Origin: Peptoniphilus harei
GTDB taxonomy: Bacteria; Bacillota; Clostridia; Tissierellales; Peptoniphilaceae
Assembly: GCF_900454685.1 (NCBI RefSeq)
Contig: NZ_UATM01000032.1
Span: 1,116,001 to 1,180,000, forward strand
Length of the DNA stretch: 64,000 nt
Direction of reading: 5' to 3'
This document shows, piece by piece, positions 17,850-27,149 of the stretch. The translations under genes were made by a program, and so were the position numbers. Every line of letters begins with the position of its first letter. Within the stretch, counting starts at the first letter, position 1. The notes beneath the pieces were generated by a model that saw only the letters and a list, made by a program, of their open reading frames with translations, did not search any database and was not told where the DNA came from.

Positions 17850-19094
17850 ATGAAAGTACTTGTAATTGGAAATGGTGGAAGAGAGCACGCACTTGCATGG
17901 AAGCTTAAAGAAAGTAAATCTGTTGATAAAATTTACATGGCAAGGGGCAATGGTGGCACAGGGGATTTTTGCGAAAATTTAGACATTGACCCAACAGATA
18001 TTGAAAAACTTCTTGCCTTTGCAGTGGAAAATAAGATTGACCTAACAGTTGTGGGACCAGAAGACCCACTATGTGCAGGAATAGTTGATGCCTTTAATGA
18101 AAAGGAACTTAGGGTTTTTGGACCAAATAAGTCTTGTGCCAGATTTGAAAAGTCAAAAGAATTTACCAAAATATTTCTAGAAAAATATTCTATTCCAACT
18201 GCAAAATATAAGAGCTTTGAATCCTATGATGATGCAGAAAAGAGTCTTGAAGAATTTTCTTATCCTCTAGTTGTCAAGGCAGATGGACTTTGCCTTGGAA
18301 AGGGAGTTATAATTTGCCAAGATAGGGATGAGGCTATAGATGCCATTGAAAAAATATTTAAGGACAAGATTTTTGGCGACCAAGGAAACACAGTTGTTAT
18401 TGAAGAATTCTTGACAGGAGAAGAAGCTTCAGTTCTTTGCCTAGTTTCAGATAACAAGCTATTCCCTCTTGAAAGGGCTAAGGACCACAAGCAAATTTTT
18501 GATGGAGACAAGGGACCAAACACTGGCGGAGTGGGAACTTATTCTCCAGTATCAGCAAGCCCTAAACTAGAAGAAAATCTTGAAAAAATTTATAGAAAAA
18601 TTGAAAAAGGACTTAACGATGAAGATCTTCACTACTCAGGAATCCTCTTTGTTGGATTCATGATAGAAGATGACATGCCTAAGGTTCTTGAATTCAACGT
18701 AAGATTTGGAGACCCTGAGACAGAAGTATTGATGCCGAGACTTGATGTCGACCTATATGAACTTTTAAATAAGACAATAGATGGAAAATTAGAAGCAGAT
18801 GACATTAAGTGGAAGGATGAGACTTGCCTAACAGTCATCATGTGTTCAGGTGGTTATCCAGGATCCTACGAAAAGGGAAAACTCATCGAAGGACTTGATA
18901 AGGTTGATGAGGACTTAATAGTCTTTCACAATGGAACTAAAAAAACTGATGGACTTTACACAAATGGTGGAAGAGTCCTATCAATTACAGCCTTAGGTAA
19001 AGATTTAGAAGAAGCTCGCAAGAAAGCCTACGACAATGTAGAAAAAATTTCATTCCAAGGAGCTTACTACAGAAAAGACATTGGGACAAAATAA
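17850..19094 (+). CDS. purD: Phosphoribosylamine-glycine ligase
   Basis: PurD ligates glycine to phosphoribosylamine with ATP, the second step of the pathway. The 414-residue protein opens with KVLVIGNGGREHALAWKL. It has the ATP-grasp core (PLVVKADGLCLGKGVIIC, EEFLTGEEASVLCLV) and KVLEFNVRFGDPETEV. Its AGGAGG ribosome site overlaps the purH stop. It is the last gene of the cluster and is followed by a terminator. purF, purL/Q/S, purB and purK are not in the window. Confidence 0.96.
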   Translation: MKVLVIGNGGREHALAWKLKESKSVDKIYMARGNGGTGDFCENLDIDPTDIEKLLAFAVENKIDLTVVGPEDPLCAGIVDAFNEKELRVFGPNKSCARFEKSKEFTKIFLEKYSIPTAKYKSFESYDDAEKSLEEFSYPLVVKADGLCLGKGVIICQDRDEAIDAIEKIFKDKIFGDQGNTVVIEEFLTGEEASVLCLVSDNKLFPLERAKDHKQIFDGDKGPNTGGVGTYSPVSASPKLEENLEKIYRKIEKGLNDEDLHYSGILFVGFMIEDDMPKVLEFNVRFGDPETEVLMPRLDVDLYELLNKTIDGKLEADDIKWKDETCLTVIMCSGGYPGSYEKGKLIEGLDKVDEDLIVFHNGTKKTDGLYTNGGRVLSITALGKDLEEARKKAYDNVEKISFQGAYYRKDIGTK

Positions 19095-19123
19095 ATTTTT
19101 TCATAAATATTTATAATTAAATT

Positions 19124-19157
19124 TACAGGTGGTTGAAATCAATCACCTGTTTTTCAT
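19124..19157 (+). terminator. Terminator of the purine operon
   Basis: ACAGGTGGTTGA / TCAATCACCTGT stem (19126-19151) with one G-U pair, followed by TTTTC. Confidence 0.85.
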
Positions 19158-19201
19158 TGCAGAAAATTATTTTTGTATTAGACTATATATTGGTGGTTAA
19201 A

Positions 19202-19873
19202 ATGAAATTAAAATCTTATGAAAATTTACACGAAACATTTTTGGTTATAGTTTTTATTACCTTGGCAGGTGGCTTTCAAGATGCCTACTCCTATCTAATG
19301 AGGGGGAAAGTTTTCGCCAATGCACAAACGGGAAATATAGTTCTCTTATTCAAAAACATAGTAGACTTGAATTTTAAAGAATCCTTGGCATACTTAATCC
19401 CAGTCCTATCCTTTGCTCTTGGAGTCTATGTTGCAGTCAGGTTTGAAGATGCAATTGAAAAAAGAGTCCTCCACTGGCGTCAATATATAATTGGATTTGA
19501 AATAATAATTATGATTCTAGTGGCCATGATTCCAGAAAGTTTAAATAATTTGGCTAATGCCCTTTTATCCTTTTCTTGTGCCATGCAAGTTTATTCCTTT
19601 AAAAAAATTTATGGACTTAACTTTGCCACAACTATGTGCATAGGGAACCTAAGATCAGCAACAGAAAATCTTTCTAAGTATCATATAACTAAGCAAGATG
19701 TTTATCTTGAAAATGCAAAAAAATATTACACAGTTATCCTTATCTTTGGATTGGGAGCAGCACTTGGCTACTTGACTTCTAAAGGCTTGGGAATTAAATC
19801 AATATTAATTGCAGCTGGACTTTTGACAATTTCCTTTTTTATTCTATTTCTAGAAGAAGGTTTAAAGTCTTAA
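19202..19873 (+). CDS. DUF1275 (YoaK-like) membrane protein
   Basis: A 223-residue protein with about six membrane segments. It carries the family's N-terminal motif: TLAGGFQDAYSYLMRGKVFANAQTGN, with the glycine-rich first helix and the TGN at its end. The family is widespread in bacteria, is named YoaK in Bacillus, and has no established function. The frame can be opened from a TTG at 19133, but that lies inside the purine terminator. The ATG at 19202, after a GGTGG site, is the believable start. It stands alone between the purine cluster and a gene remnant. Confidence 0.82.
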   Translation: MKLKSYENLHETFLVIVFITLAGGFQDAYSYLMRGKVFANAQTGNIVLLFKNIVDLNFKESLAYLIPVLSFALGVYVAVRFEDAIEKRVLHWRQYIIGFEIIIMILVAMIPESLNNLANALLSFSCAMQVYSFKKIYGLNFATTMCIGNLRSATENLSKYHITKQDVYLENAKKYYTVILIFGLGAALGYLTSKGLGIKSILIAAGLLTISFFILFLEEGLKS

Positions 19874-19982
19874 GTTTATGAAATTTATAAAACTAAGTTT
19901 ATTAAAGATCTATTAATATTTATTCAAAAATTGTTTATAATCAAAAAAAGATTCTAAGTTATATACTATTTCACAAATATGA

Positions 19983-20204
19983 TATATTAGAGGATTAAAA
20001 CCAAGAGAGGCCTTAAGAGATAAGAGACTTTTTGTTAACTCTATTAACTATAAAGCCATTGACAGATTGAGAAGAGGCCTTAAGCTAGCAGCGAAGTCTC
20101 AAGACAATATTTTTGAAACATTTGAGATGATAAATGACGAACATAATATTATTGGAGTCCAATGGAATATTGAAACTTTATTTTATGTGATGAAGCTAGT
20201 ATAA
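19983..20204 (+). pseudogene. Remnant of a class I glutamine amidotransferase-like (peptidase C26) gene
   Basis: The frame from about 19992 to the stop at 20202-20204 reads LFVNSINYKAIDRLRRGLKL, then AAKSQDNIFETFE and IIGVQWNIETLFYV. This aligns with the C-terminus of gamma-glutamyl-GABA hydrolase-type peptidase C26 proteins, which normally read VNSxHHQAI...GLKV.AxxxDG.IEAIE...GVQWHPE. No start codon, ribosome site or N-terminal two thirds (including the nucleophile cysteine) is present. The catalytic histidine of GVQWHPE is replaced by asparagine and the HHQA by NYKA. It is therefore a decayed 3' fragment, about 70 codons long. Confidence 0.7.
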
Positions 20205-20247
20205 ACTTGTTTATAAATTTTATAAGAAGAAGTGAAAATTAATTTTA

Positions 20248-20277
20248 AGTCTGAGTTTTTAAACTCAGGCTTTTTTT
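20248..20277 (+). terminator. Terminator behind the amidotransferase remnant
   Basis: AGTCTGAGTTT / AAACTCAGGCT stem with one G-U pair, then TTTTTTT. It was probably the terminator of the intact gene. Confidence 0.85.
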
Positions 20278-20594
20278 GAATTGAGAACACTTTAGACTGA
20301 TAGGGGTTAAAATGAACAAAGGATTATACTTTTAAAAAATTCTAAAAATTATTTTATAAAATTTTACTACAAACATGAAAGTTTTTAAAACTATAATATA
20401 GTAATGCAAAGGCTTATGAGACTTTTATAAAACATTAAAATTTTAGAAGAGATAATCTAATTGTAAAAATATTGTATTTTTAATTTACAAAACATGAAAA
20501 TTAATTCATATTTACATTGTATTTTGCCATTTAATGTGATAAAATCTCTTTAATTTATAAACCAATATTAAATAAATTAGAAGAGGTGTAAAAA
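20278..20594. other. AT-rich leader region of the DUF3798 transporter
   Basis: There is no coding frame. Two similar blocks, ACAAACATGAAAGTT and ACAAAACATGAAAATT, are about 118 bp apart. TTTACA and TTGCCA candidates precede AT-rich -10-like sequence, but I cannot fix the promoter. I see no known riboswitch consensus. Confidence 0.4.
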
Positions 20595-21932
20595 ATGAAA
20601 AAATTTAAAGGGTTTATGGGTATCATGCTTGTAATGCTTATGGCATTGGCATTCACTGGTTGTCAAAAAGTTGACAACGGAGCTGCAAAGGATGAAGGAG
20701 AAGCTTCCACAACTGCAGATGCAGGTCAAAAAGCAAAGTTTGAAACTCTAAAAGAAGGCGAAGAATATCACATAGGAATTGTTACTGGTACAGTATCTCA
20801 AGCTGAAGATGAGTTCCGTGCTGCTGAAAAGGCAATTGAACTTTATGGTTCTGCTGATGAAGGTGGAGTTATTAAACACGATACTTATCCAGACAGATTT
20901 GAAGCTGAACAAGAAACTACAATTTCTAAAATTGTAGCTATGGCAGACGATCCTCTAATGAGAGCAGTTATTGTTAACCAATCAGTTCCAGGAACTGTTG
21001 CTGCTTTTAACCAAATTAGAGAAAAAAGACCTGATATCCTTCTTGTAAACTTAGTTGCTCAAGAAGATACAGTAATGGTAGAAAATGCATCTGACCTTGT
21101 AATGGATGCCGACAACGTATCAAGAGGATACAGAATTATAGCGGCTGCTAAGGAAATGGGAGCTACTAAATTTGCTCACATCACATTCCCAAGACACATG
21201 TCTATTGAACTTCTAGCTCTTAGACGTGCAATCATGGAAGAAGCTTGTAAGGACCTAGGACTTGAATTTATTTCATTAAACGCACCAGATCCTACAACTG
21301 ATATTGGTGTTCCAGGAGCACAACAATATATAGCAGAAAATATCCAACCTTGGATTGACAAATACGGTAAAGACACTGCTTTCTTCTGTACAAATGACGC
21401 CCACACTGAACCACTTCTTAGAGGTGTTGCAGCTGGTGGAGCAATCTTTGTAGAACAAGACTTACCATCTCCAATTATGGGTTATCCTAAGGCATTCTCA
21501 GTAGACATCCAAGATATGGCTGGAGACTGGAAGGCAATTAACGAAGCTGTTGAAAAGGCAGTTATCGAAAAAGGTGGCGACAAGAGAATGGGTACTTGGG
21601 CATACTCTCTAGGTTATTCACTAACTCTTGGTGCTGTTGACCACGTAATGGAAGTTCTTAAGGGTGAAGGCGAACTTCTTAACCAAGAACAAATTCTTGC
21701 TGCTATTCAAAACTACACTGAAGGTGCAAACTGGATGGCTGAAAACTATATAGACAGAGCTACTGGAGAAACTAAAGAAAACCACTTCTTACTAGCTCAA
21801 GACACTTATGTATATGGTAGAGGTTACCTAGGTATGGATAAGGTTGACGTTCCTGAAAAATATCTAAACCTAAATGTTGACTTAGACGCTATTAAGGAAG
21901 CACAAGAATCAGCAGAAGGACAAGCTGAATAA
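20595..21932 (+). CDS. DUF3798 solute-binding lipoprotein of an ABC importer
   Basis: The 445-residue protein has a lipoprotein signal peptide (basic KKFKGF, hydrophobic core, lipobox LAFTGC, lipidated Cys 23) and a glycine/alanine-rich linker. The mature part begins YHIGIVTGTVSQAEDEFRAA, which I recognise as DUF3798, a periplasmic-binding-protein-like family. The following genes encode an RbsA-like ATPase and two BPD_transp_2 permeases, so this is the substrate receptor. The ligand is unknown; the fold resembles sugar and nucleoside receptors. A hairpin separates it from the ATPase gene and would make it the most abundant component. Confidence 0.82.
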   Translation: MKKFKGFMGIMLVMLMALAFTGCQKVDNGAAKDEGEASTTADAGQKAKFETLKEGEEYHIGIVTGTVSQAEDEFRAAEKAIELYGSADEGGVIKHDTYPDRFEAEQETTISKIVAMADDPLMRAVIVNQSVPGTVAAFNQIREKRPDILLVNLVAQEDTVMVENASDLVMDADNVSRGYRIIAAAKEMGATKFAHITFPRHMSIELLALRRAIMEEACKDLGLEFISLNAPDPTTDIGVPGAQQYIAENIQPWIDKYGKDTAFFCTNDAHTEPLLRGVAAGGAIFVEQDLPSPIMGYPKAFSVDIQDMAGDWKAINEAVEKAVIEKGGDKRMGTWAYSLGYSLTLGAVDHVMEVLKGEGELLNQEQILAAIQNYTEGANWMAENYIDRATGETKENHFLLAQDTYVYGRGYLGMDKVDVPEKYLNLNVDLDAIKEAQESAEGQAE

Positions 21933-21985
21933 AATAATATTTATATATTATTAATTAATAAGTAAATATCTTATTGAACAAATTA

Positions 21986-22014
21986 AAGTCAACGGGCTAC
22001 CGTTGATTTTAATT
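21986..22014 (+). terminator. Leaky terminator between receptor and ATPase genes
   Basis: GTCAACGG (21988-21995) and CCGTTGAT (22000-22007) form a stem with a GCTA loop and a TTTTAATTTT tail. Its position inside the operon suggests partial read-through to set stoichiometry. Confidence 0.6.
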
Positions 22015-22041
22015 TTATATTATGAAGATGGAGGGATTTTG

Positions 22042-23634
22042 TTGACAAACAGTTTACTTGAAGTCAAGAATGTCAGCAAGAGTTTTGGCGAAAATACCGT
22101 CTTAAAGGATGTTAACTTCTCTCTCAATAGGGGAGAAATCTTGGGACTTGTTGGAGAAAATGGTGCCGGCAAGTCAACTCTAATGAATATAATTTTTGGA
22201 ATGGAAGTTATAAGAGAGACAGGCGGTTATAACGGTGAAATTTATTTTGACGGAAAATTAATTGACTTTAAAAACCCAATTGACGCCTTAAATGCAGGTA
22301 TAGGAATGGTACATCAAGAATTTAGTTTGATCCCTGGATTCACTGTTGCAGAAAATATTACTCTAGATATGGAAGAAACCAACTCTTCTGTAATATCAAA
22401 AGTTTTTGGTAAAAAATTAGAAAGTATTGATGCAAAGGAAAATTTAAAAATTGCAGGTAAGTCATTGGATACTTTAGAGGTTAAAATTGATACTAATGCT
22501 CTTGTGTCTGAAATGCCTGTAGGCCACAAGCAATTCATTGAAATTGCAAGGGAAATGACAAGAAAAGATGTTAAATTAATTATTATGGATGAGCCGACAG
22601 CAGTTCTTACTGAGACTGAAGCTAATAACTTAACAGACTCTTTGAGGACATTGGCAAATCTTGGAATTTCTATAATTTTCATCACTCATAGACTTCGTGA
22701 AATCACTAGTGTTTGTAATCAAGTTGTTGTCCTAAGAGATGGTGAAATAATAGAAGATAGAAAAAATGAAAACCTATCTATTGAAGAAATAGCCGAATGG
22801 ATGGTTGGAAGAGATGGAGAAAAGAAGCTAGCTAAAGAAAGACTTGCTAAGAACCTAGATTCCAATGACCATATTATGGAAATTGAACATCTATGGGTGG
22901 ATATGCCAGGTGAAGCTGTATATGATGTTAATCTTTCAGTTGTTAGGGGTGAAATCCTAGGTATTGCTGGTCTTGCTGGTCAAGGAAAGCTTGGTATACC
23001 TAATGGGATCCTTGGAACTTATCCTGTAGGTGGTAAAATCACATACAATGGAAAAGAATTAAAACTTGGAGATACCCTAGATATTTTAAGAAATAAGATT
23101 GCCTTTGTATCAGAAGATAGAAGGGGAGTTGGACTTCTGCTAGAAGAACCAATATTTTGGAATATAGCCTTTAATGCAATGCAGGTTCAAGAGAAATTCA
23201 TTAAAAAGATTTTAGGTTTCAAATTTAGGGATGAAGCAAAGATGAGAGAATTATCTGATGAATATATAAAATCTCTTGCCATAAAGACTACGGGATCTCA
23301 CCAAAAGGCAGGTAACCTATCTGGTGGTAACCAACAAAAAGTTTGTCTAGCCAAGGCCTTTGCCATGGAACCAGACCTTCTATTTGTATCAGAGCCTACT
23401 AGGGGTATTGATATAGGTGCTAAAGAACTTGTTCTTGATGCCTTAAAGGAATCTAATGAAAAAGACGATACAACAATTGTTATGGTTTCATCAGAACTTG
23501 AAGAACTTAGAAGTATTTGTGACAGGATAGCTGTTATATGTGAAGGTAAAATCGCTGGCATCTTACCAGCAAGTGCAGATCCTACAAACTTTGGACTTCT
23601 AATGAGTGGGGAAGGAGAGCTTGGAAATGACTAA
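22042..23634 (+). CDS. RbsA/MglA-type tandem ABC ATPase
   Basis: A 530-residue ATPase with two ABC domains, as in ribose, galactose and nucleoside importers. The first has Walker A GENGAGKSTLMN, signature VSEMPVGHKQFIEIA and Walker B KLIIMDEPTAVLT. The second has a degenerate Walker A (GLAGQGKLGIPNG) but a good signature (NLSGGNQQKVCLAKA) and Walker B. That asymmetry is normal for the family. I place the start at the TTG at 22042, six bases after GGAGGG; a longer frame from 22003 begins inside the internal hairpin. It energises the two permeases encoded downstream. Confidence 0.9.
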   Translation: MTNSLLEVKNVSKSFGENTVLKDVNFSLNRGEILGLVGENGAGKSTLMNIIFGMEVIRETGGYNGEIYFDGKLIDFKNPIDALNAGIGMVHQEFSLIPGFTVAENITLDMEETNSSVISKVFGKKLESIDAKENLKIAGKSLDTLEVKIDTNALVSEMPVGHKQFIEIAREMTRKDVKLIIMDEPTAVLTETEANNLTDSLRTLANLGISIIFITHRLREITSVCNQVVVLRDGEIIEDRKNENLSIEEIAEWMVGRDGEKKLAKERLAKNLDSNDHIMEIEHLWVDMPGEAVYDVNLSVVRGEILGIAGLAGQGKLGIPNGILGTYPVGGKITYNGKELKLGDTLDILRNKIAFVSEDRRGVGLLLEEPIFWNIAFNAMQVQEKFIKKILGFKFRDEAKMRELSDEYIKSLAIKTTGSHQKAGNLSGGNQQKVCLAKAFAMEPDLLFVSEPTRGIDIGAKELVLDALKESNEKDDTTIVMVSSELEELRSICDRIAVICEGKIAGILPASADPTNFGLLMSGEGELGND

Positions 23635-24703
23635 AAAGAAAAGTTTAATACAACAAATTGGAATACCAAGGCTTATTATTGCAGTTTTCTTGTTAATATT
23701 ATTCATTGCTGCTCCCTTTGCTGGTGTTTCTCTTAGAGACTCAGCACAAAACGTTCTTTCAAGATTTGGAATGTTCTCAGTTTTAGTCTTATCTCTAGTG
23801 CCTATGGTGCAATCTGGATGTGGACTTAACTTTGGTATCCCAATTGGAGTTGTTGCAGGAATCTTAGGAGGAGTAACATCTATTGAATTTGGTTTCAAAG
23901 GTTTTGCAGGAATCTTTATTGCAATGATATTCGCTGCTCTTATTGCTATAGTATTTGGATTTTTCTACGGAATTTTATTAAATAGGATTAAGGGCGATGA
24001 GATGCTTATTGCTACTTATGTAGGTTATTCTTTCACAGCCTTTATGTGTATAGCTTATTTGATTCTTCCATATAAGAATCCTGTTTCTGTACTAAGTTAT
24101 TCTGGTAGGGGACTTTCACAACAAGTTCCAGTTGCAGACTATTGGATGAAGTCCAAGGTATTAGAAAATGGAACAAGAATAACAGAAGGTCTTTTAAACA
24201 ACTTCTTATCTATCAGCATACTTGGAGTTAGGATTCCAGTGGGAATGTTTTTAATTTTTGCTCTTATGGCCTTTATTGTTTGGGCCTTCTTTAAGACAAA
24301 GACTGGTACAGCAATGACAGCTGTTGGTTCTAACCCAGAATATGCAAGAGCATCTGGAATTAATATTAACAGGGTGAGGTTAGTTTCTGTAATATTCTCT
24401 ACAGTACTTGCTGCAGTTGGAATTATTATCTACCAACAATCCTATGGTTTTATCCAACTTTATCAAGCGCCACTTGCCTTTACCTTCCAAACAGTAGCAG
24501 CCCTACTAATTGGTGGTGCAAGTATTAACAAGGCATCTATTCCAAATGTTATAATTGGTACATTTTTATTCCAAGGTGTAATTACACTTACTCCTACTGT
24601 TATAAATGGTGCACTAAATATAGATATTTCAGAAATACTAAGAATGATAATCACAAATGGAATGATAATTTACGCACTTACAAGGAGGAGTAAAGATGAA
24701 TAA
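23627..24703 (+). CDS. ABC importer permease 1 (BPD_transp_2)
   Basis: A 358-residue membrane protein with about nine segments. Its motif GLNFGIPIGVVAGILGG near the N-terminus and AVGSNPEYARASGININ before the coupling helix are typical of permeases in RbsC/BmpCD-type importers. The ATG at 23627 follows AAGGAG, and the gene overlaps the ATPase stop by eight bases. It is paired with a second, related permease to form a heterodimeric channel. Confidence 0.88.
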   Translation: MTKKKSLIQQIGIPRLIIAVFLLILFIAAPFAGVSLRDSAQNVLSRFGMFSVLVLSLVPMVQSGCGLNFGIPIGVVAGILGGVTSIEFGFKGFAGIFIAMIFAALIAIVFGFFYGILLNRIKGDEMLIATYVGYSFTAFMCIAYLILPYKNPVSVLSYSGRGLSQQVPVADYWMKSKVLENGTRITEGLLNNFLSISILGVRIPVGMFLIFALMAFIVWAFFKTKTGTAMTAVGSNPEYARASGININRVRLVSVIFSTVLAAVGIIIYQQSYGFIQLYQAPLAFTFQTVAALLIGGASINKASIPNVIIGTFLFQGVITLTPTVINGALNIDISEILRMIITNGMIIYALTRRSKDE

Positions 24704-25838
24704 AAAATTTAATTCTAAAGAATTTTTATACAGATTTATGGTTCCAATTTTGTTTATAATTATTGTTGTGGCTGGACTTATAATTGCCAAACCACCACTT
24801 TCTTATATAACAAATGAGCTTTCAAAGAGAATGGTAAGAAATACCTTCTTAGTACTTTCTCTTATCATTCCAATTATAGCTGGTATGGGAATCAACTTTG
24901 GTATCCCTCTAGGAGCTATGGCAGGACAAATAGGAATTATCTTTGCCCAAGACTGGGGATTCACTGGAGCGACAGGACTTCTTATAGCAGCTCTAATCGG
25001 TACTCCAATTGCAATCCTACTTGGACAATTCTCAGGTAGAGTTCTTAATAGGGCCAGAGGTAGAGAAATGATCACATCAATGATGCTTGCTTTCTTTATC
25101 CTTGGTTGGTACATGTTATTCTTACTTTACTTCTGCGGAACTATAATTCCAATGAGAACTAAGTCCATGGTCCTTTCAGCAGGTTACGGTATTAAAAACT
25201 CTATTACCCTAGCATCTGCTCAAGGTTTTGACAACATTCTAAAGTTCAGGATCAACATTCCTATAACTGCTAAGCACCAAATTCTTTTTGATGTTCCAGT
25301 AGTTACTCTTGCAATAATCGGTCTACTTTGCCTATTTATCGTTTGGTTTAGAAATACAAAACTTGGCCACGATATGAAGGCAGTTGGACAAGATCAATTT
25401 GTTGCACAAAACGCGGGAATGAATTCAGATAAGATAAGAATTGCATCAATTGTTATGTCAACAGTTCTTGCTTGCTACGGACAAATTATATATTTACAAA
25501 ACATTGGTACTCTTGCAACTTATGCAGGTCAAGACCAAGCAGCACTTTATGCAGCAGCATCAATCCTTGTTGGTGGTGCATCTGTATCAAAGGCTTCAAT
25601 ACCAAATGTTATCTTAGGTACAGCCCTTTTCCACTTAATGTTTATAGTTCTTCCACAAGCGGGAAGAGTTTTAACAGGAGATGCTATGATGGGTGAATAC
25701 TTCAGAACATTTATCTCTTACGGAGTTGTAACTCTTGCACTTATCCTTCACGCTTTCGAAAGAAAGAGAGAGCTTGATGCAAATAGGTTAAAGTTAAGAG
25801 AAGACAAGATAAAAGATGGAAATAAAGTAGCAGAATAA
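24696..25838 (+). CDS. ABC importer permease 2 (BPD_transp_2)
   Basis: A 380-residue membrane protein similar to permease 1, with GMGINFGIPLGAMAGQIG near the N-terminus and MKAVGQDQFVAQNAGMNSDK in the cytoplasmic coupling region. It ends in a charged tail of about 25 residues. The start overlaps the previous gene by eight bases behind AGGAGG. It closes the four-gene importer operon. Confidence 0.88.
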   Translation: MNKKFNSKEFLYRFMVPILFIIIVVAGLIIAKPPLSYITNELSKRMVRNTFLVLSLIIPIIAGMGINFGIPLGAMAGQIGIIFAQDWGFTGATGLLIAALIGTPIAILLGQFSGRVLNRARGREMITSMMLAFFILGWYMLFLLYFCGTIIPMRTKSMVLSAGYGIKNSITLASAQGFDNILKFRINIPITAKHQILFDVPVVTLAIIGLLCLFIVWFRNTKLGHDMKAVGQDQFVAQNAGMNSDKIRIASIVMSTVLACYGQIIYLQNIGTLATYAGQDQAALYAAASILVGGASVSKASIPNVILGTALFHLMFIVLPQAGRVLTGDAMMGEYFRTFISYGVVTLALILHAFERKRELDANRLKLREDKIKDGNKVAE

Positions 25839-25856
25839 AAATAAATTATGCAAAAG

Positions 25857-25894
25857 AAAATTGCTCCACATAATAGTGGGGCAATTTTTTGTGT
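25857..25894 (+). terminator. Terminator of the DUF3798 importer operon
   Basis: AAAATTGCTCCAC / GTGGGGCAATTTT stem with a TAATA-type loop and T run. The remaining 230 bases to the next gene are AT-rich with no other feature that I can see. Confidence 0.88.
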
Positions 25895-26124
25895 AAATTT
25901 TTAAAACTATGAATTTGAATTTAAATTAAACTCAAAGAAAAGTCTTAAGTTAATTTTAAATTATAAAGTGATTTCAAAATTATAAACAAGTAAAATTTAT
26001 AAATTAGTTTATAAAACAAAAGCAGTTAAAAATTATAGATTGATAAAAACATGTTTTTTAATTTTACAGATTAAATAAAAATTATTAATTTAAAAAATAT
26101 ATTTTTAAAAATACTTGTAATAAA

Positions 26125-27000
26125 TTATATTTCTACATATTTATTATTTTCCATAATAAAGGGAGGAGCAACCTCTGGATCAAGATAGTCCCTGTACTTT
26201 TCTTTCAAATACATATAGGCATCTTCCTTCTTAGAGAACTTTATTGCTTGGTAGGGCTCTTCAAAAGAAATCTTTTCTAAAAATAAATAGCCATCATCTA
26301 AAGGAAGGAGGACTCCAACGTGACCAATAAATAGGTAGTCGCCATCTAAGTTGTCGTGAAGTACTACTGAGACCATGCTGGCAGTCCTTGGAAAGTCAAC
26401 TTTTGACAAAAATTCTTCCATTACCTTGGCATGAATTTTTGGGTCTTTAGAAGATGAAGTCTTTACTCTTGAAAATAATTTATAAAAATTTTCTAAGTCC
26501 TCATTATTAAATAAATTTAAATTTTTTAAGGCTTCCTTATCCATGAAAAGCATCTCATCATCAATATCCATATCATATTTTATGGACAAGTCATCTTTTA
26601 ATAGTAAAAAAGAATTTATCCTGCAATTTGTGTCAGGATACTTGTGGCTTATGGAAGATCTCTTGTCTATAATTTCTCCAGTCTTATCTATCTTAGAAGC
26701 CCTTTCAAAGTCACCACTAAGCAAATTTTTTGAGATTTCTTTGTTGTAGTCCTTAACAAGATTAGCGAAAGATTCTGCAACATTTTTATCTAAATTCTTT
26801 TCTATAGTAGACCTAACAAGATCAAGTGAAGTGTCATTATTCATATTTGATATGAGATAATCTTTCTGTTCATTTTTATCAAGTTCACTTACTTCAATCT
26901 TAGTCTTATTATCTTCAATTTTATTATCTTTATTTTTATTTCCACATCCTGAAGCTATAAGAGTCAGACATGTGAGAATTATTAGTGATTTTACTTTCAT
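26125..27000 (-). CDS. Lipoprotein, probably DUF4300 family
   Basis: A 291-residue protein with a lipoprotein signal peptide (MKVKSLIILTCLTLIASGC, Cys 19 lipidated) and an Asn/Lys/Asp-rich linker. The mature domain contains YPDTNCRINSFLLLKDDL near residue 125 and VVLHDNLDGDYLFIGHVGVL near residue 215. The overall pattern resembles DUF4300 lipoproteins of streptococci and anaerobic cocci, whose function is unknown; this assignment is from memory. It diverges from the tetR operon and has no clear operon partner. No obvious terminator follows it. Confidence 0.6.
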   Translation of the reverse strand: MKVKSLIILTCLTLIASGCGNKNKDNKIEDNKTKIEVSELDKNEQKDYLISNMNNDTSLDLVRSTIEKNLDKNVAESFANLVKDYNKEISKNLLSGDFERASKIDKTGEIIDKRSSISHKYPDTNCRINSFLLLKDDLSIKYDMDIDDEMLFMDKEALKNLNLFNNEDLENFYKLFSRVKTSSSKDPKIHAKVMEEFLSKVDFPRTASMVSVVLHDNLDGDYLFIGHVGVLLPLDDGYLFLEKISFEEPYQAIKFSKKEDAYMYLKEKYRDYLDPEVAPPFIMENNKYVEI

Positions 27001-27149
27001 TTTTCCTCCAAAAAATATTTTCTCTGCTATTATACAATAGAAATTTAAAATTGAAATTTAAAAATAAAAAATAATTTAAAATTGAAAATATAATATAAAT
27101 ATCAGGCCCTTATCCCAGGGTCATTTTTAAAAATAAAAATAAAAAAAAC

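Noticed and set aside
19133..19201. Upstream TTG start for the DUF1275 gene
   Set aside because: It lies inside the terminator hairpin of the purine operon; the ATG at 19202 has a ribosome site and the family N-terminus.
20535..20550. CRP/FNR-like half site (TGTGATAAAATCTCTT) before the DUF3798 operon
   Set aside because: The left half equals the good box at 47645, but the right half does not match TCACA.
26041..26060. AAAACATGTTTT hairpin as terminator for the DUF4300-like lipoprotein gene
   Set aside because: It is a short AT-rich palindrome with a weak stem, and it lies 65 bases past the stop; not convincing.
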